From Reinekea marinisedimentorum (GTDB lineage: Bacteria > Pseudomonadota > Gammaproteobacteria > Pseudomonadales > Natronospirillaceae): DNA of 64,000 nt. Shown here one piece after another: positions 17,429 through 26,299 of the stretch. The translations under genes and the position numbers were made by a program. The notes under the pieces were generated by a model that had not been told where the DNA came from, made no database searches, and worked only from the letters and a program-made list of their open reading frames with translations. The DNA lies in NCBI RefSeq assembly GCF_004341165.1, contig NZ_SLZR01000003.1:356781-420780 (forward strand), given 5' to 3'. Each line of letters begins with the position of its first letter. The stretch's first letter is position 1.

Positions 17429-19099
17429 TTAACTTCTTCGAACAATAGACGAGGTCAGCAGGTATACCGGAATCAGCCCGACGACCACAATCATCAGTGA
17501 AGCCGGTGCTGCTTCAAACAGCCGCTCATCGCTGGCCAGCTCGTATGCGCGCACAGCCAGGGTGTTAAAATTAAAGGGGCGCAGAATCAGCGTCGCCGGT
17601 AATTCCTTCAGCACATCAACAAAAACCATCAGGAACGCGGTTAACAGGCTGCCACGCAACAGCGGCACATGTATCAGGCGAATGGTTTGCAGCGGGGTCT
17701 TACCGAGCGAGCGCGCAGACTGATCGACCGAAGGTTTAATCTGGGCCAGCGCATTACGGCAGGCACCCAACGGCATGGCCATAAAGCGCACCGAGTAGGC
17801 AAAAATCAGCGCCACCAGTGTGCCTGAAAACAACAGACCAAAATCGACACCGATCAGATCACCAACAGCGGAGACGACCCGATGATCAAACCAGGCCAGG
17901 CTAATCATGACGCCAATAGCAATGATAACACCGGGCAAGGCGTAACCGGTCGAAACCGTCTGAATAGCCACGCGTGACCACAGAGTTGAATTTAAACGGT
18001 TCGAATAGGCCAGCGCTAACGACATCACAATAGCGACCACCGCGGCGATGGCGGCAAGCGAAAATGAATTCCAGGCCAATGAAACAAAGGCGGCATCAAA
18101 CTGAGCCAGGTTCTGAAAACACCAGATCAACAGCATTAGCACTGGAATAATAAAACCAAGCAAGACCGGCACAGCACAGCACAGGAATGCAGCCAGCGCT
18201 TTCATCCCGCCCAGCCTGGTGAGCTCTGCACGCTGCCGGCTTTCAGATTTATTGAAGTACTGCTGCTTACGCCGGGAGTACTTTTCCAGCACGATCAACA
18301 GAACGACAAAGCCCAGCAGCAGCGTAGCCAGTTGCGCAGCGGCAGCGGCATTACCAAGGCCGTAAAAGGTACGGAAAATTCCGGTGGTAAAGGTAGGCAC
18401 ACCAAAGTACTGAACGGTGCCGTAATCGGCCAGGGTTTCCATCAACACCAGCGACAGCCCCGTGACTATGGCCGGCCGGGCAATAGGCAGGTTCACTTTC
18501 CAGAAGGTTTTAAAGCCATTGAGCCCTAAACTTCGGCTGGCTGCAGAAAGATTGGCGGATTGCTCCAGAAAGGCCGCCCGGGTCATCAGAAAAACGTACG
18601 GGTACAGCACAAAGATCAGCATCCATACCGCACCGCCCAGCGACCGGATTTCCGGGAACCAGTATTGACCGTAACGCAGGTTAAAGGCCGAGCGAATCCA
18701 GCTCTGCACCGGTCCGGCAAAATCCAGCAGCCCGGTATAGCTGTAGGCAATGATATAGGCAGGAAACGCCATCGGCAGCATCAGCAGAACGGAGAAAACC
18801 CGACTACCGGGAAACGAATATTGAGTGGTGATCCAGGCCGTAGAAACACCGATCACCAGTACGCCAGCACTGACGCCTGCCGCCAGCCCAAAAGAATTCT
18901 TCAGATATTCCGGCAGAACAGTTTTAGACAGGTGCACCCAAACATCGGCATTACCGGTAAAAACATGCGCCACGATGACCAGAATAGGAATAGCCAGCAG
19001 ACCGGCAGTAATTGCCGAAGCTGCGGCCAGAGAGTTCACCGGCAGACGCTTACGCGATTGTCCGCCGCGAACCTTTTGCTTTACTGCTAAAGACAACAA
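17429..19099 (-). CDS. fbpB: Fe(III) ABC transporter permease, fused dimer
   Basis: A 556-residue inner-membrane protein made of two consecutive permease domains, about twelve hydrophobic segments, each half with an EAA-type loop (MTRAAFLEQSANLSAASRSL and MPLGACRNALAQIKPSVDQS). This two-in-one layout is typical of FbpB/SfuB ferric permeases. The frame lacks an early ATG; TTG at 19099 is the first plausible start and leaves 3 bp to the upstream stop, though GTG codons 5 and 9 positions later are possible. Confidence 0.9.
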   Translation of the reverse strand: MLSLAVKQKVRGGQSRKRLPVNSLAAASAITAGLLAIPILVIVAHVFTGNADVWVHLSKTVLPEYLKNSFGLAAGVSAGVLVIGVSTAWITTQYSFPGSRVFSVLLMLPMAFPAYIIAYSYTGLLDFAGPVQSWIRSAFNLRYGQYWFPEIRSLGGAVWMLIFVLYPYVFLMTRAAFLEQSANLSAASRSLGLNGFKTFWKVNLPIARPAIVTGLSLVLMETLADYGTVQYFGVPTFTTGIFRTFYGLGNAAAAAQLATLLLGFVVLLIVLEKYSRRKQQYFNKSESRQRAELTRLGGMKALAAFLCCAVPVLLGFIIPVLMLLIWCFQNLAQFDAAFVSLAWNSFSLAAIAAVVAIVMSLALAYSNRLNSTLWSRVAIQTVSTGYALPGVIIAIGVMISLAWFDHRVVSAVGDLIGVDFGLLFSGTLVALIFAYSVRFMAMPLGACRNALAQIKPSVDQSARSLGKTPLQTIRLIHVPLLRGSLLTAFLMVFVDVLKELPATLILRPFNFNTLAVRAYELASDERLFEAAPASLMIVVVGLIPVYLLTSSIVRRS

Positions 19100-19102
19100 G
19101 TA

Positions 19103-20119
19103 CTATCGCCAGCCAGCCTGATCCATCAGTTCAACGGCACGCTGGTTGTTTTCACCCAGCGCAGTCAAATTTACCGAATCTGCCTTAAACGACCCAAGGC
19201 TCTGCAATGCCTGCGACGGCTCAATACCTTCAACCACCGGGTATTCATTATTTACTTCGGAATACCAGGTTTGGGCTTCCGGAGTCAGCATAAACTCGAT
19301 CAGCTGAACGGCTTCATCCGCGTTTTTGGAAGCCTTGGTTAAACCAATGCCACTGATGTTCACATGGGTGCCGCGACCCTGCTGATTTGGCCAGATCACA
19401 CCTAAACTTTCAGCGACTTTCTGATCAGACTCTTTGTCACTGGTCATCAGGCGACCAAAGTAATAGGTATTGGCTACGGCAATATCACACACGCCCGCTG
19501 CGGCAGCTTTAAGCTGATCGGTATCGCCACCGGCTGGAGGTCGAGCGAGGTTCGCAACCAGCCCCTCAGCAAAAGCCAGAGCGCTCGCTTCACCTTCGGT
19601 CTCGACCATGGAGGCAATCAGGGATTGGTTATAAATATTACTTGAAGAACGAATACAGATACGTCCCGCCCATTTGCTGTCTGTTAAATCGCTGTAGCTG
19701 TCAATTTCGTCCGGGTTCACCCGGCCTTTGGCATAAAAAATCGGTCGTGCACGCTGGGTCAGGCCAACCCACTGATCATCAACATCACGCAAATTAGCAG
19801 GTACCAATTCATTCACTGCATCCGATTGCAAAGCCGCAAATAAACCCGCGTCTTTGGCGCGGTGCAAGCGACCGGCATCGGCGGTAATTAACAGGTCTGC
19901 CGGTGATTTATCACCCTCCAACTGCAATCGGCTGATAAGGGCATCATCTGCCCCCGTTACCAGATTAACCTGAATCCCGGTTTGCTCACTGAACTGGTCC
20001 AGCAAGGGCTTTATCAGAGCTTCCTGGCGTGAAGAATAAACATTCACATCTGCCATGACAGATACTGACGCTGTTAATAAAACACCTGATGCCAGGGCAT
20101 TAAACTTCTTGGACGGCAT
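19103..20119 (-). CDS. fbpA: Fe(III) ABC transporter substrate-binding protein
   Basis: Periplasmic ferric-ion binding protein of 338 residues with a signal peptide cleaved near residue 23 (SVSVMA|DVNVYSS). Mature-protein marks are YSSRQEALIKPLLDQF, the iron-binding paired tyrosines in VANTYYFGRL, and SGIGLTKASKN. It delivers iron to the permease encoded immediately downstream. First gene of a three-gene operon on the minus strand, with a Fur-like box upstream, so induction under iron limitation is expected. Confidence 0.93.
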   Translation of the reverse strand: MPSKKFNALASGVLLTASVSVMADVNVYSSRQEALIKPLLDQFSEQTGIQVNLVTGADDALISRLQLEGDKSPADLLITADAGRLHRAKDAGLFAALQSDAVNELVPANLRDVDDQWVGLTQRARPIFYAKGRVNPDEIDSYSDLTDSKWAGRICIRSSSNIYNQSLIASMVETEGEASALAFAEGLVANLARPPAGGDTDQLKAAAAGVCDIAVANTYYFGRLMTSDKESDQKVAESLGVIWPNQQGRGTHVNISGIGLTKASKNADEAVQLIEFMLTPEAQTWYSEVNNEYPVVEGIEPSQALQSLGSFKADSVNLTALGENNQRAVELMDQAGWR

Positions 20120-20175
20120 ACCAAACCTTTTTATTTATGAGTTTGGTAAGAGGATAATATCGAATCAGCCCTAAT

Positions 20176-20194
20176 ACAAACAATTCTCATTTGC
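20176..20194. promoter_or_regulatory. Fur box upstream of fbpABC
   Basis: On the minus strand GCAAATGAGAATTGTTTGT matches the 19-bp Fur consensus at 12 positions, including the core ATGA-AAT. It lies 57 bp before the fbpA start codon, where a Fur dimer would cover the promoter. The convergent-side neighbour, the yitT gene, ends 19 bp away, so the box belongs to the iron operon. Confidence 0.75.
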
Positions 20195-20212
20195 ACTTTG
20201 GTTGGAGAAGCA

Positions 20213-20815
20213 TCAGGTAATCTGATAGCGACCGGGCTTGTGGTTAATAGCAATCACCACGTTGAGCGCAATTGCGCCAAGGATAGACAGCAGCAATACA
20301 TCAAACGGAACCAGGAAATAACCGACGGTAACAATGCACACATCGACCGCCATCATGAACCGACCGGCATTCATAATTTCACGTTCCTGCAGATATTTAC
20401 CCAGCACCCCAAGACCACCCAGGCTCGACACATGGCGAAACATGATAAGAATACCCATGCCCACCAGCAGCCCTGCCGCAATAGCCGCAAAGACCCGATT
20501 GACGGAAGAGATAGTTATGACTGCAGGCAGCCAATCACTCACGAAAGAAACAACAGTGACGGTAACGAAGGTATTCAACGTGAAACGCTTACCCATGCGG
20601 GTCCAGGCCAAATAATAGAACGGCAGATTCACCAGGAAGAACGCCTGACCGAAACTCAGCATGGTCAGCTTGGTTAAAATCAATGCAATCCCGGCGGTCC
20701 CACCGGTCAGAAAGCCACACATCTTAAACAGGTAGACACCCAACGAAACAAAAACACAGGCGGTAAATAACGCAATAATATCTTCAAAAAACGAGTGCCT
20801 TTGCATCTGTTTCAC
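20213..20815 (-). CDS. YitT family membrane protein
   Basis: A 200-residue inner-membrane protein with about five hydrophobic helices and the family pattern GFLTGGTAGIALIL early and SSLGGLGVLGKYLQ later. YitT (DUF161) proteins are widespread and of unsettled function; this one lacks the extra C-terminal cytosolic domain of Bacillus members. The start is most likely the GTG at 20815, with TTGGAG six bases upstream; four further codons upstream are open and begin with TTG but contain the ribosome site. No operon partner is evident. Confidence 0.8.
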   Translation of the reverse strand: MKQMQRHSFFEDIIALFTACVFVSLGVYLFKMCGFLTGGTAGIALILTKLTMLSFGQAFFLVNLPFYYLAWTRMGKRFTLNTFVTVTVVSFVSDWLPAVITISSVNRVFAAIAAGLLVGMGILIMFRHVSSLGGLGVLGKYLQEREIMNAGRFMMAVDVCIVTVGYFLVPFDVLLLSILGAIALNVVIAINHKPGRYQIT

Positions 20816-20968
20816 AGGGATCTCCAAGGTAAATTTAAGAAAGGCGCTATCCTACTGATTCATGAAAACAGTTGAAGGCCATGTAACATATTTTTTAGAG
20901 ATACCATTTAGAAAAAGCTGTAAATGAATTGCTACAGCTGCACCTTAAGGGGGCGTTTGGGGGTGAGG

Positions 20969-21066
<98 letters not shown>

Positions 21067-21105
21067 CAAAATTAAAGTTGAGGCACGAACCTGTGTCAAC
21101 CTGAA

Positions 21106-21138
21106 CATCTTACGTCTTACATCTCACGTCTTACATCC
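21106..21138. repeat. degenerate, inverted heptamer array
   Basis: Reverse-complemented, this stretch reads GATGTAA, GACGTGA, GATGTAA, GACGTAA, GATG: four and a half heptamers of the form GAYGTRA. They match the GATGCGA unit of the perfect array at 20971-21066 in register but have drifted. The two arrays thus face one another across a 39-bp spacer. mgsA ends 6 bp to the right, so the array may form part of its 3' end. Confidence 0.8.
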
Positions 21139-21144
21139 TACCCA

Positions 21145-21588
21145 TCACTTAAGCTGCTTCACCTGACGCTCAGTATAGGCCGTGAAATCTGGCGCTTCTG
21201 TCTTATAGTCATTGTGCAGCAATGGCGAATGGATCATATAGTCTGCACTGGCTTTGTTACAGGCCACCGGGATGTTATACAGCGCGGCGATTCGCAGTAA
21301 GGCTTTAATATCCGGGTCGTGAGGTTGCGGCTCAAGCGGGTCCCAGAAGAAGATCAGCAGATCAATCTCACCTTCGGCGATTTTGGCACCGATTTGTTGA
21401 TCACCACCCAGCGGGCCGCTGAGCAGTTTTTGAACCGGGCGGTTAATCGCAGCTTCAATCAGGCGGCCGGTTGTGCCGGTTGCGAAAATGCCGATGGTTT
21501 CAAACAACGCCTGCTTTTCTTTCGACCATTCAACCAATTCTTTCTTTTTATTATCGTGTGCAACCAGCGCAATATTACGCTTAACCAT
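21145..21588 (-). CDS. mgsA: methylglyoxal synthase
   Basis: Converts dihydroxyacetone phosphate to methylglyoxal and phosphate, a relief valve when sugar phosphates build up. The 147-residue protein keeps LVAHDNKK (phosphate loop and catalytic Asp region), ATGTTG, SGPLGGDQQIGA with the catalytic Asp, and FFWDPLEPQPHDPD with the active-site His. The ATG at 21588 is chosen (AGGA eight bases upstream) over a TTG two codons earlier. It begins 2 bp after the VanZ stop, so the genes form an operon. Confidence 0.95.
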   Translation of the reverse strand: MVKRNIALVAHDNKKKELVEWSKEKQALFETIGIFATGTTGRLIEAAINRPVQKLLSGPLGGDQQIGAKIAEGEIDLLIFFWDPLEPQPHDPDIKALLRIAALYNIPVACNKASADYMIHSPLLHNDYKTEAPDFTAYTERQVKQLK

Positions 21589-21590
21589 AT

Positions 21591-21947
21591 TCAAATTCCT
21601 GTGTTGTTATATTTTTTAATTGGGGTGAAACGGACCAGTAAATACCCGGCCAATACACCACAACTGTTGGCGACGATATCCAGCAAGCTGAACAGCCGGT
21701 AACCCGTCAGCCCCTGGAGCAACTCAATTAAAACACCGAAAAGCACTACTTTCAAAGCAGTAATGCCTGGCTTGCGGTGTGCCAGAAAGCCTAAAACCAT
21801 AAGCACCAGGTATGCAAACAGGTGGTTAACCTTATCGTTTGGCGAAAAATCCGGATGCCCAACAGGCAACAGAGAAAGGATAAAGACGGTCAGCAACGCA
21901 GCATAAAAAACAGCTTGGTAAACTGGCTGAGGTACTGACCGGAGCAT
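21591..21947 (-). CDS. VanZ-like small membrane protein
   Basis: About 118 residues with four hydrophobic helices and the VanZ-like pattern NDKVNHLFAYLVLMVLGF followed by GVLIELLQGLTGYRLFSLLD. Function of stand-alone VanZ-like proteins is unknown. The start is uncertain: ATG at 21947 is used, and a TTG four codons upstream is possible; neither has a clear ribosome site, suggesting translation coupled to yeeN, which ends 27 bp upstream. mgsA follows after 2 bp. Confidence 0.75.
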   Translation of the reverse strand: MLRSVPQPVYQAVFYAALLTVFILSLLPVGHPDFSPNDKVNHLFAYLVLMVLGFLAHRKPGITALKVVLFGVLIELLQGLTGYRLFSLLDIVANSCGVLAGYLLVRFTPIKKYNNTGI

Positions 21948-21974
21948 GAAGGGTTTCAAAACGGGCCGCGCCGC

Positions 21975-22691
21975 TTACAGCTCAGCGTTGTGGTAAACGT
22001 TTTGAACATCATCGAGGAAATTCAGTAAATCGAGGAACTTATCGAAAAGCTCTTTATCTTCGTCACTGATCTCCACGGTGGCTTGCGGAACAAACTGAAC
22101 CTCATCAACATCAAACTCGATGCCTTCAAAGGCAGCCAGCAATGCCTGACGGGTTTTTGCGTACTCGGTGTTTGGCGTGAACACAGTGACCTTGCCGTCT
22201 TCACATTCAATATCGGACACATCCACATCGGCTTCCATGAGTGCTTCCAGAACCGCTTCTTCATCGTCGCCATTGAACACAAAGATGGCCGAGTGATCGA
22301 ACATGTGGCTGACGGAGCCCTGCCCACCGATTTTGGTTTTTACCTTGTTAAAGCATGAGCGCACGTCACCGAAAGTCCGGTTCGGGTTGTCCGTCAGGCA
22401 GTCAACAATAATCATCGTATTACCCGGGCCGAAACCTTCGTAGCGGGCAACATCGAAATCTTCACCGCCGCCGCCTTTGGCTTTATCCAGCGCTTTATCG
22501 ATGACGTGTGCCGGTACCTGATCTTTTTTTGCACGCTCAACCAATGAGGCCAGCGCCAGGTTACCATCCAATTCAACGCCACCAGATTTGGCGCAAACAT
22601 AAATTTCCCGGCTGTATTTACTGTAGATTTTGGCCTTCATATCTGAAGTTTTTGCCATAGACTCTTTGCGGTTCTGGTAGGCGCGACCCAT
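21975..22691 (-). CDS. yeeN: YebC/PmpR-family protein YeeN
   Basis: A 238-residue member of the YebC/TACO1 family, the same length as Escherichia coli YeeN, opening [20 protein letters not shown]. The three-domain layout is intact, with [20 protein letters not shown] in the middle domain. Family members have been described as DNA-binding regulators and, more recently, as factors relieving ribosome stalling; which applies here is not visible. The ATG at 22691 has AGGAATTTCTC before it; the frame continues 20 codons upstream without support. Leads the yeeN-vanZ-mgsA run. Confidence 0.92.
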   Translation of the reverse strand: MGRAYQNRKESMAKTSDMKAKIYSKYSREIYVCAKSGGVELDGNLALASLVERAKKDQVPAHVIDKALDKAKGGGGEDFDVARYEGFGPGNTMIIVDCLTDNPNRTFGDVRSCFNKVKTKIGGQGSVSHMFDHSAIFVFNGDDEEAVLEALMEADVDVSDIECEDGKVTVFTPNTEYAKTRQALLAAFEGIEFDVDEVQFVPQATVEISDEDKELFDKFLDLLNFLDDVQNVYHNAEL

Positions 22692-22798
22692 GAGAAATTC
22701 CTGTATATATTTAAAAATGACGGCGGATTTTATAAAGAAATCCGCTCTCAAACCAGCCTCAACAGCCGGATTTCCTGACTTGAGTTAGCCTCAGGCGA

Positions 22799-23926
22799 TT
22801 ACAACGGCTCTTCACCACGCTGCATTCGCATACCGTTTGCATACTGCTTGAGTATGTAAGGCTTAATGTCATCGCGGGCAGACGTGACCCGCTTCACCAA
22901 CTCTTCGACATTGCTATTGGCAACCGCTGGCGATTCACCTTTAAGTGTTTTTTCTGCCCATTCGTTGGTTTCAAACGGCTTGTAGATGCCATGAATCTGC
23001 TCATCAATCGCCTTGGCGACGTCTTCATCCGATTCGAAATCACCGGTCAGCACATCACCGAACTCCAGATGCACCCGCCCTTTCCAGCCGGTCATACCGC
23101 GAGCAATGGAGTTTAAATCTTCATGCTTACTTTTTTTGTACTCGCCCTTGGTGTGCTGAGCATGCAGTTCACGCGCCTTGGCGACATCCAACGGGTCGAG
23201 CTCATAGCTGATGGCCACAGGCACGATATTCAGCTCGTTAATGTAATCGGAATAGCTGCGGGATTTAGGCCGGCTTAGACTGAACATACCGATAACGGCA
23301 CTGTTGGTGCGGTCGTAACCGTCTTTTGCACGCCCTTCACGCTGGGCAATCCAGATGTTGGCCTTTTCATCCAGAATAGAAAAATGAATATATTTTGAAA
23401 GCTGCTGTGCTGCCCGCAGGCGCTCCTTCATGCCTTTTAAGCCACGTTTAACGATGAAGCTTTTGTTCAGCCGCATCAGGTTAGACGAAAAGGGTTTGGT
23501 GAGCAGATTGTCACCGACGGCAATCCGTACGGTCTGAAAACCATTCAGGTACAGAGCCCAGTTAAGCATGGCCGGGTCCATGACAATATCGCGATGGTTG
23601 GAAACAAACAGATAGGCTTTGTTTTTATCGAGGTTGTCCAGGCCATGCACAGAAAACTCTTCGACGGATTTTTTCAACAGCCGGCGAACCACAAAGGCCA
23701 CCTTGCGCTGGAAATCATCGATTGAGTTTACGTTCCATGTGAAGGCTTTGAATGCCCATTTAACCAGCGGGCGAACAAGCCAGGGCGCTTTTATATTCAA
23801 GCCGGGGGCAAGCCAGGCGGCAATGGTTTTACTGAATTCAGGGTCATTCAACGTTTCGGTTAAAACGCTTCGGGCTTCGTCATCGTGGTATGGGCGTATA
23901 TCGTCAAACACCGGTAAGGATCTCAA
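22799..23926 (-). CDS. PlsC-like glycerophosphate acyltransferase family protein
   Basis: A 375-residue protein with an acyltransferase core around residues 85-260. The first motif reads VSNHRDIVMDPAML, where His and Asp are separated by five residues instead of the usual four (NHx4D); the later IWIAQREGRAKDG corresponds to the FPEG-type phosphate-binding motif. I recall the same spacing in other members of this subfamily, so it need not mean inactivity. No N-terminal signal or long hydrophobic segment is obvious. The start is TTG at 23926 or, equally possible, GTG at 23911. Confidence 0.75.
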   Translation of the reverse strand: MRSLPVFDDIRPYHDDEARSVLTETLNDPEFSKTIAAWLAPGLNIKAPWLVRPLVKWAFKAFTWNVNSIDDFQRKVAFVVRRLLKKSVEEFSVHGLDNLDKNKAYLFVSNHRDIVMDPAMLNWALYLNGFQTVRIAVGDNLLTKPFSSNLMRLNKSFIVKRGLKGMKERLRAAQQLSKYIHFSILDEKANIWIAQREGRAKDGYDRTNSAVIGMFSLSRPKSRSYSDYINELNIVPVAISYELDPLDVAKARELHAQHTKGEYKKSKHEDLNSIARGMTGWKGRVHLEFGDVLTGDFESDEDVAKAIDEQIHGIYKPFETNEWAEKTLKGESPAVANSNVEELVKRVTSARDDIKPYILKQYANGMRMQRGEEPL

Positions 23927-24015
23927 GGTTGAAAAACGCGCATAGAGTAGTGGAACAACAAAGGCTTTGCAGCCTTTATTGCCCTTTTCTGCGCATTACA
24001 TTGACAAACACACTG

Positions 24016-25242
24016 TTAATAATTCCAAACAGTACCGTCCTGCAGGCGCGTTACCGGATGATAACCACGCTGAAATTCATAACGCGCGGCTTCTTTCTCG
24101 TCAAAATCGACACCCAGGCCCGGCTCATCGCTGACGAAGAACATACCATCTTTCACGGTATGGTTCGACGGGAACAGAGCATCGCATTCCGGCGTGCCCA
24201 GCACCAGATACTCCTGGATACCGAAGTTGGGTGCCCAGGCATTCAGGTGCGCCTGCGCCGCCATACACAGCGGTGAATGGCTTGGTGCGCCGTGGAAGCC
24301 CGTCCGTACATTGTGCAGGCCGGCTAAGTCCACAATACGCTTCACATGAGTAATACCACCGGCGTAAGTACAGCAAACACGAATGAAGTCGATCAGGTTC
24401 TGCTGAATCAGGTGGTTGCAGTCGTAGATCGAGTTAAACACCTCGCCAATCGCGACTGGCACCGTAGAGTGCTGACGCAGAAACTTCAGCGCATCCTGAT
24501 CTTCCGCCGGTGTTGGGTCTTCCAGCCAGAACAGCTTGTACTGTTCTACTTCTTTGGCAAACTCCGCCGCTTCACGCGGTAACAGCCGGTGGTGAACATC
24601 GTGCAGAATCTTCAGATCAAAACCGAACTTATCCCGCAAGCGGTCCAGCGCCTTCGGCATGTAACGCATGTATTTTTCGGTATCCCAGATTTCCTCAGCG
24701 GGTACGTTGGTTACGAAGTTGGTGATGTAGTTTTTCACATCGCCCTTGGTTTCGCTTACGCCATAGCTGGAGGTGGGCATATCCGGAATGCCACATTGAA
24801 CGCGAACGGCCTTGTAGCCCTGATCCAGGTAAAAGGCGATGGAGTCTTCCAGGTCGGCAATGTCTTTACCGGTGGCATGGGCGTACAGCAAGGCGCCCTC
24901 ACGGCTTTTACCGCCAAAGAGCTGATACAAGGGCATTCCGGCCAATTTGGCTTTGATGTCCCAAAGCGCCATATCGATAGCGCCAAACGCGGCCATGGCG
25001 ATTGGACCGCGACGGAAATAAGCACCCCGGTAGAAATACTGCCAGATATCTTCGCTGTTACGCGGGTCTTTGCCGATTAAACAGGGGATCAGGTATTCCT
25101 GCAGGTAATGAGCCGGCAATGTTTCGCGACAGTTGAGTGTGGCATCACCCAAGCCATAGACGCCCTCATCGGTCATAATCTTTAGCGTGACATAGTTCTT
25201 TTTAGGCCCGCCAACAAACACTTTCGCACTCGTTATTTTCAT
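24016..25242 (-). CDS. manD: D-mannonate dehydratase family enzyme (enolase superfamily)
   Basis: A 408-residue enolase-superfamily protein of the ManD/RspA branch, which dehydrates D-mannonate to 2-keto-3-deoxygluconate. Visible signatures: YAHATGKDIADLEDSI, ILHDVHHRL (metal Asp and catalytic His), WLEDPTPAEDQ, AIGEVFNS, GFHGAPSHSPLC and the terminal DGTVWNY. Not every ManD-like protein is an efficient mannonate dehydratase, so the substrate is provisional. The ATG at 25242 has AGAGG upstream and starts the conserved KITSAKVFVGGP; the frame extends 84 codons further through a non-conserved, duplicated stretch. Last gene of a minus-strand run. Confidence 0.88.
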   Translation of the reverse strand: MKITSAKVFVGGPKKNYVTLKIMTDEGVYGLGDATLNCRETLPAHYLQEYLIPCLIGKDPRNSEDIWQYFYRGAYFRRGPIAMAAFGAIDMALWDIKAKLAGMPLYQLFGGKSREGALLYAHATGKDIADLEDSIAFYLDQGYKAVRVQCGIPDMPTSSYGVSETKGDVKNYITNFVTNVPAEEIWDTEKYMRYMPKALDRLRDKFGFDLKILHDVHHRLLPREAAEFAKEVEQYKLFWLEDPTPAEDQDALKFLRQHSTVPVAIGEVFNSIYDCNHLIQQNLIDFIRVCCTYAGGITHVKRIVDLAGLHNVRTGFHGAPSHSPLCMAAQAHLNAWAPNFGIQEYLVLGTPECDALFPSNHTVKDGMFFVSDEPGLGVDFDEKEAARYEFQRGYHPVTRLQDGTVWNY

Positions 25243-25255
25243 TACTCGCCTCTTC

Positions 25256-25285
25256 GTAGTTTTGTTATTAGTAGTTTTGTTATTA
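25256..25285. repeat. 15-bp tandem duplication
   Basis: GTAGTTTTGTTATTA occurs twice head to tail (25256-25270, 25271-25285) just upstream of the manD ribosome site. It is A/T-rich and would lengthen the leader between manD and the preceding gene. A recent slippage event is the simplest explanation. Confidence 0.9.
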
Positions 25286-25313
25286 GTTTTTTTGCTTCGG
25301 CTTTCGCTTTGCC

Positions 25314-25616
25314 TTAAATAGTCCACAACAGATTGGGCTGATGTGCCTTTACAGCAAAGGACGGGTGAAGCGCCCGTATGTAATCCGCTCCGGTCAGTAA
25401 CGCAAACAGGTGATCGCGGTTGTGAAGTTGATACTCTGTTGCGTGTTCGCTTTGTACAAAATCTGCAAACCGGGCCGTGCCAAGCGTGTTCCAAAGCTCT
25501 GAAAATTCATTCTGTAGCCTTGTAGAAATCAGAAATTCTATTTCGCGGTGCTGCTCAATCCATTTCAGCTGAACGGTCGGCTGAATCAGTAGCCGGTTTA
25601 ACGGGACCTTCTGCAT
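25314..25616 (-). CDS. hypothetical protein (100 aa)
   Basis: A 100-residue soluble protein, mixed in charge, with no recognised domain, signal or membrane segment. It is likely real: GAGGTTGT directly precedes its ATG and overlaps the stop of the HAD gene, and it sits in a tightly packed run between that gene and manD. The motif HNRDHLFALLTGADYIRALH stands out but I do not recognise it. A role tied to the sugar-acid genes around it is only a guess from position. Confidence 0.6.
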   Translation of the reverse strand: MQKVPLNRLLIQPTVQLKWIEQHREIEFLISTRLQNEFSELWNTLGTARFADFVQSEHATEYQLHNRDHLFALLTGADYIRALHPSFAVKAHQPNLLWTI

Positions 25617-25622
25617 ACAACC

Positions 25623-26285
25623 TCAGCCCCGAAACTGGTGGTCAAACCAGCCGGGAAAGTGCTCCAGGGACGCCAGTGCGCAGATCAGTTGCTCGCGCCA
25701 CTCATCCGAGGTGGGCAGTAAATCCGGCACATGCACAACCTTCGCACCTGCCGCCAACCCTGCCTGAACACCGCTGGGGCTATCTTCTACAACAAGGCAG
25801 TTTTCCGGCGAAACATCCAGATGCGCACAGGCGGTTAAATAGGGTTCTGCATTAGGCTTGCCGTTTGTCACCTGATCGCCACCGACGATACCTTCAAAAA
25901 ATGACACGATGCCGGCGCGGGTCAGTTTATCCTGCGCGGTCGCGTAGGCCGAACTGGTGACCACCATTTGCGGTATTTGACGTTGCGCCAGAAAGGCCAG
26001 GGTTTCCTGTGCGCCGTTTTTAAGCACCAGGTCCGTTTCAATCAATTCCAAATAGCGGTCACGAACCGCCAGGTGCATGGCTTCGCAGGCCTGTTGCGAG
26101 CCCATCACCCGGCTGTACCATTCAAGCGTACTTTTACGGTTGAGGCCCACTGTTTCCAGATAGGCCTCGGCAGGGTTTTCAAATAAACCGGACGGCCCAT
26201 TCACATCAACAAAGGCCTGCTGACACAAACGCTCTGAGTCGAGCAACACGCCATCCATATCCCACAATACTGCCTGAATTGTCAT
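25623..26285 (-). CDS. HAD-superfamily phosphatase (HxpB/YniC-like)
   Basis: A 220-residue HAD subfamily IA hydrolase. Motif I is WDMDGVLLDSE (nucleophile and acid/base Asp), motif II VVTSS, motif III the lysine in GKPNAEPYL, motif IV VVEDSPSGVQAG. The cap and overall layout resemble sugar-phosphate phosphatases such as HxpB (2-deoxyglucose-6-phosphatase). The ATG at 26285 has AAGGTGAGA upstream; a longer frame of 12 codons lacks support. It follows ygeA by 14 bp and overlaps the ribosome site of the next gene, so it is co-transcribed. Confidence 0.9.
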   Translation of the reverse strand: MTIQAVLWDMDGVLLDSERLCQQAFVDVNGPSGLFENPAEAYLETVGLNRKSTLEWYSRVMGSQQACEAMHLAVRDRYLELIETDLVLKNGAQETLAFLAQRQIPQMVVTSSAYATAQDKLTRAGIVSFFEGIVGGDQVTNGKPNAEPYLTACAHLDVSPENCLVVEDSPSGVQAGLAAGAKVVHVPDLLPTSDEWREQLICALASLEHFPGWFDHQFRG

Positions 26286-26299
26286 TCTCACCTTCTGTT

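Noticed and set aside
25243..25494. N-terminal extension of the mannonate dehydratase frame by 84 residues
   Set aside because: The stretch is basic and repetitive (15-bp duplication), overlaps the preceding gene, and the conserved start has its own ribosome site.
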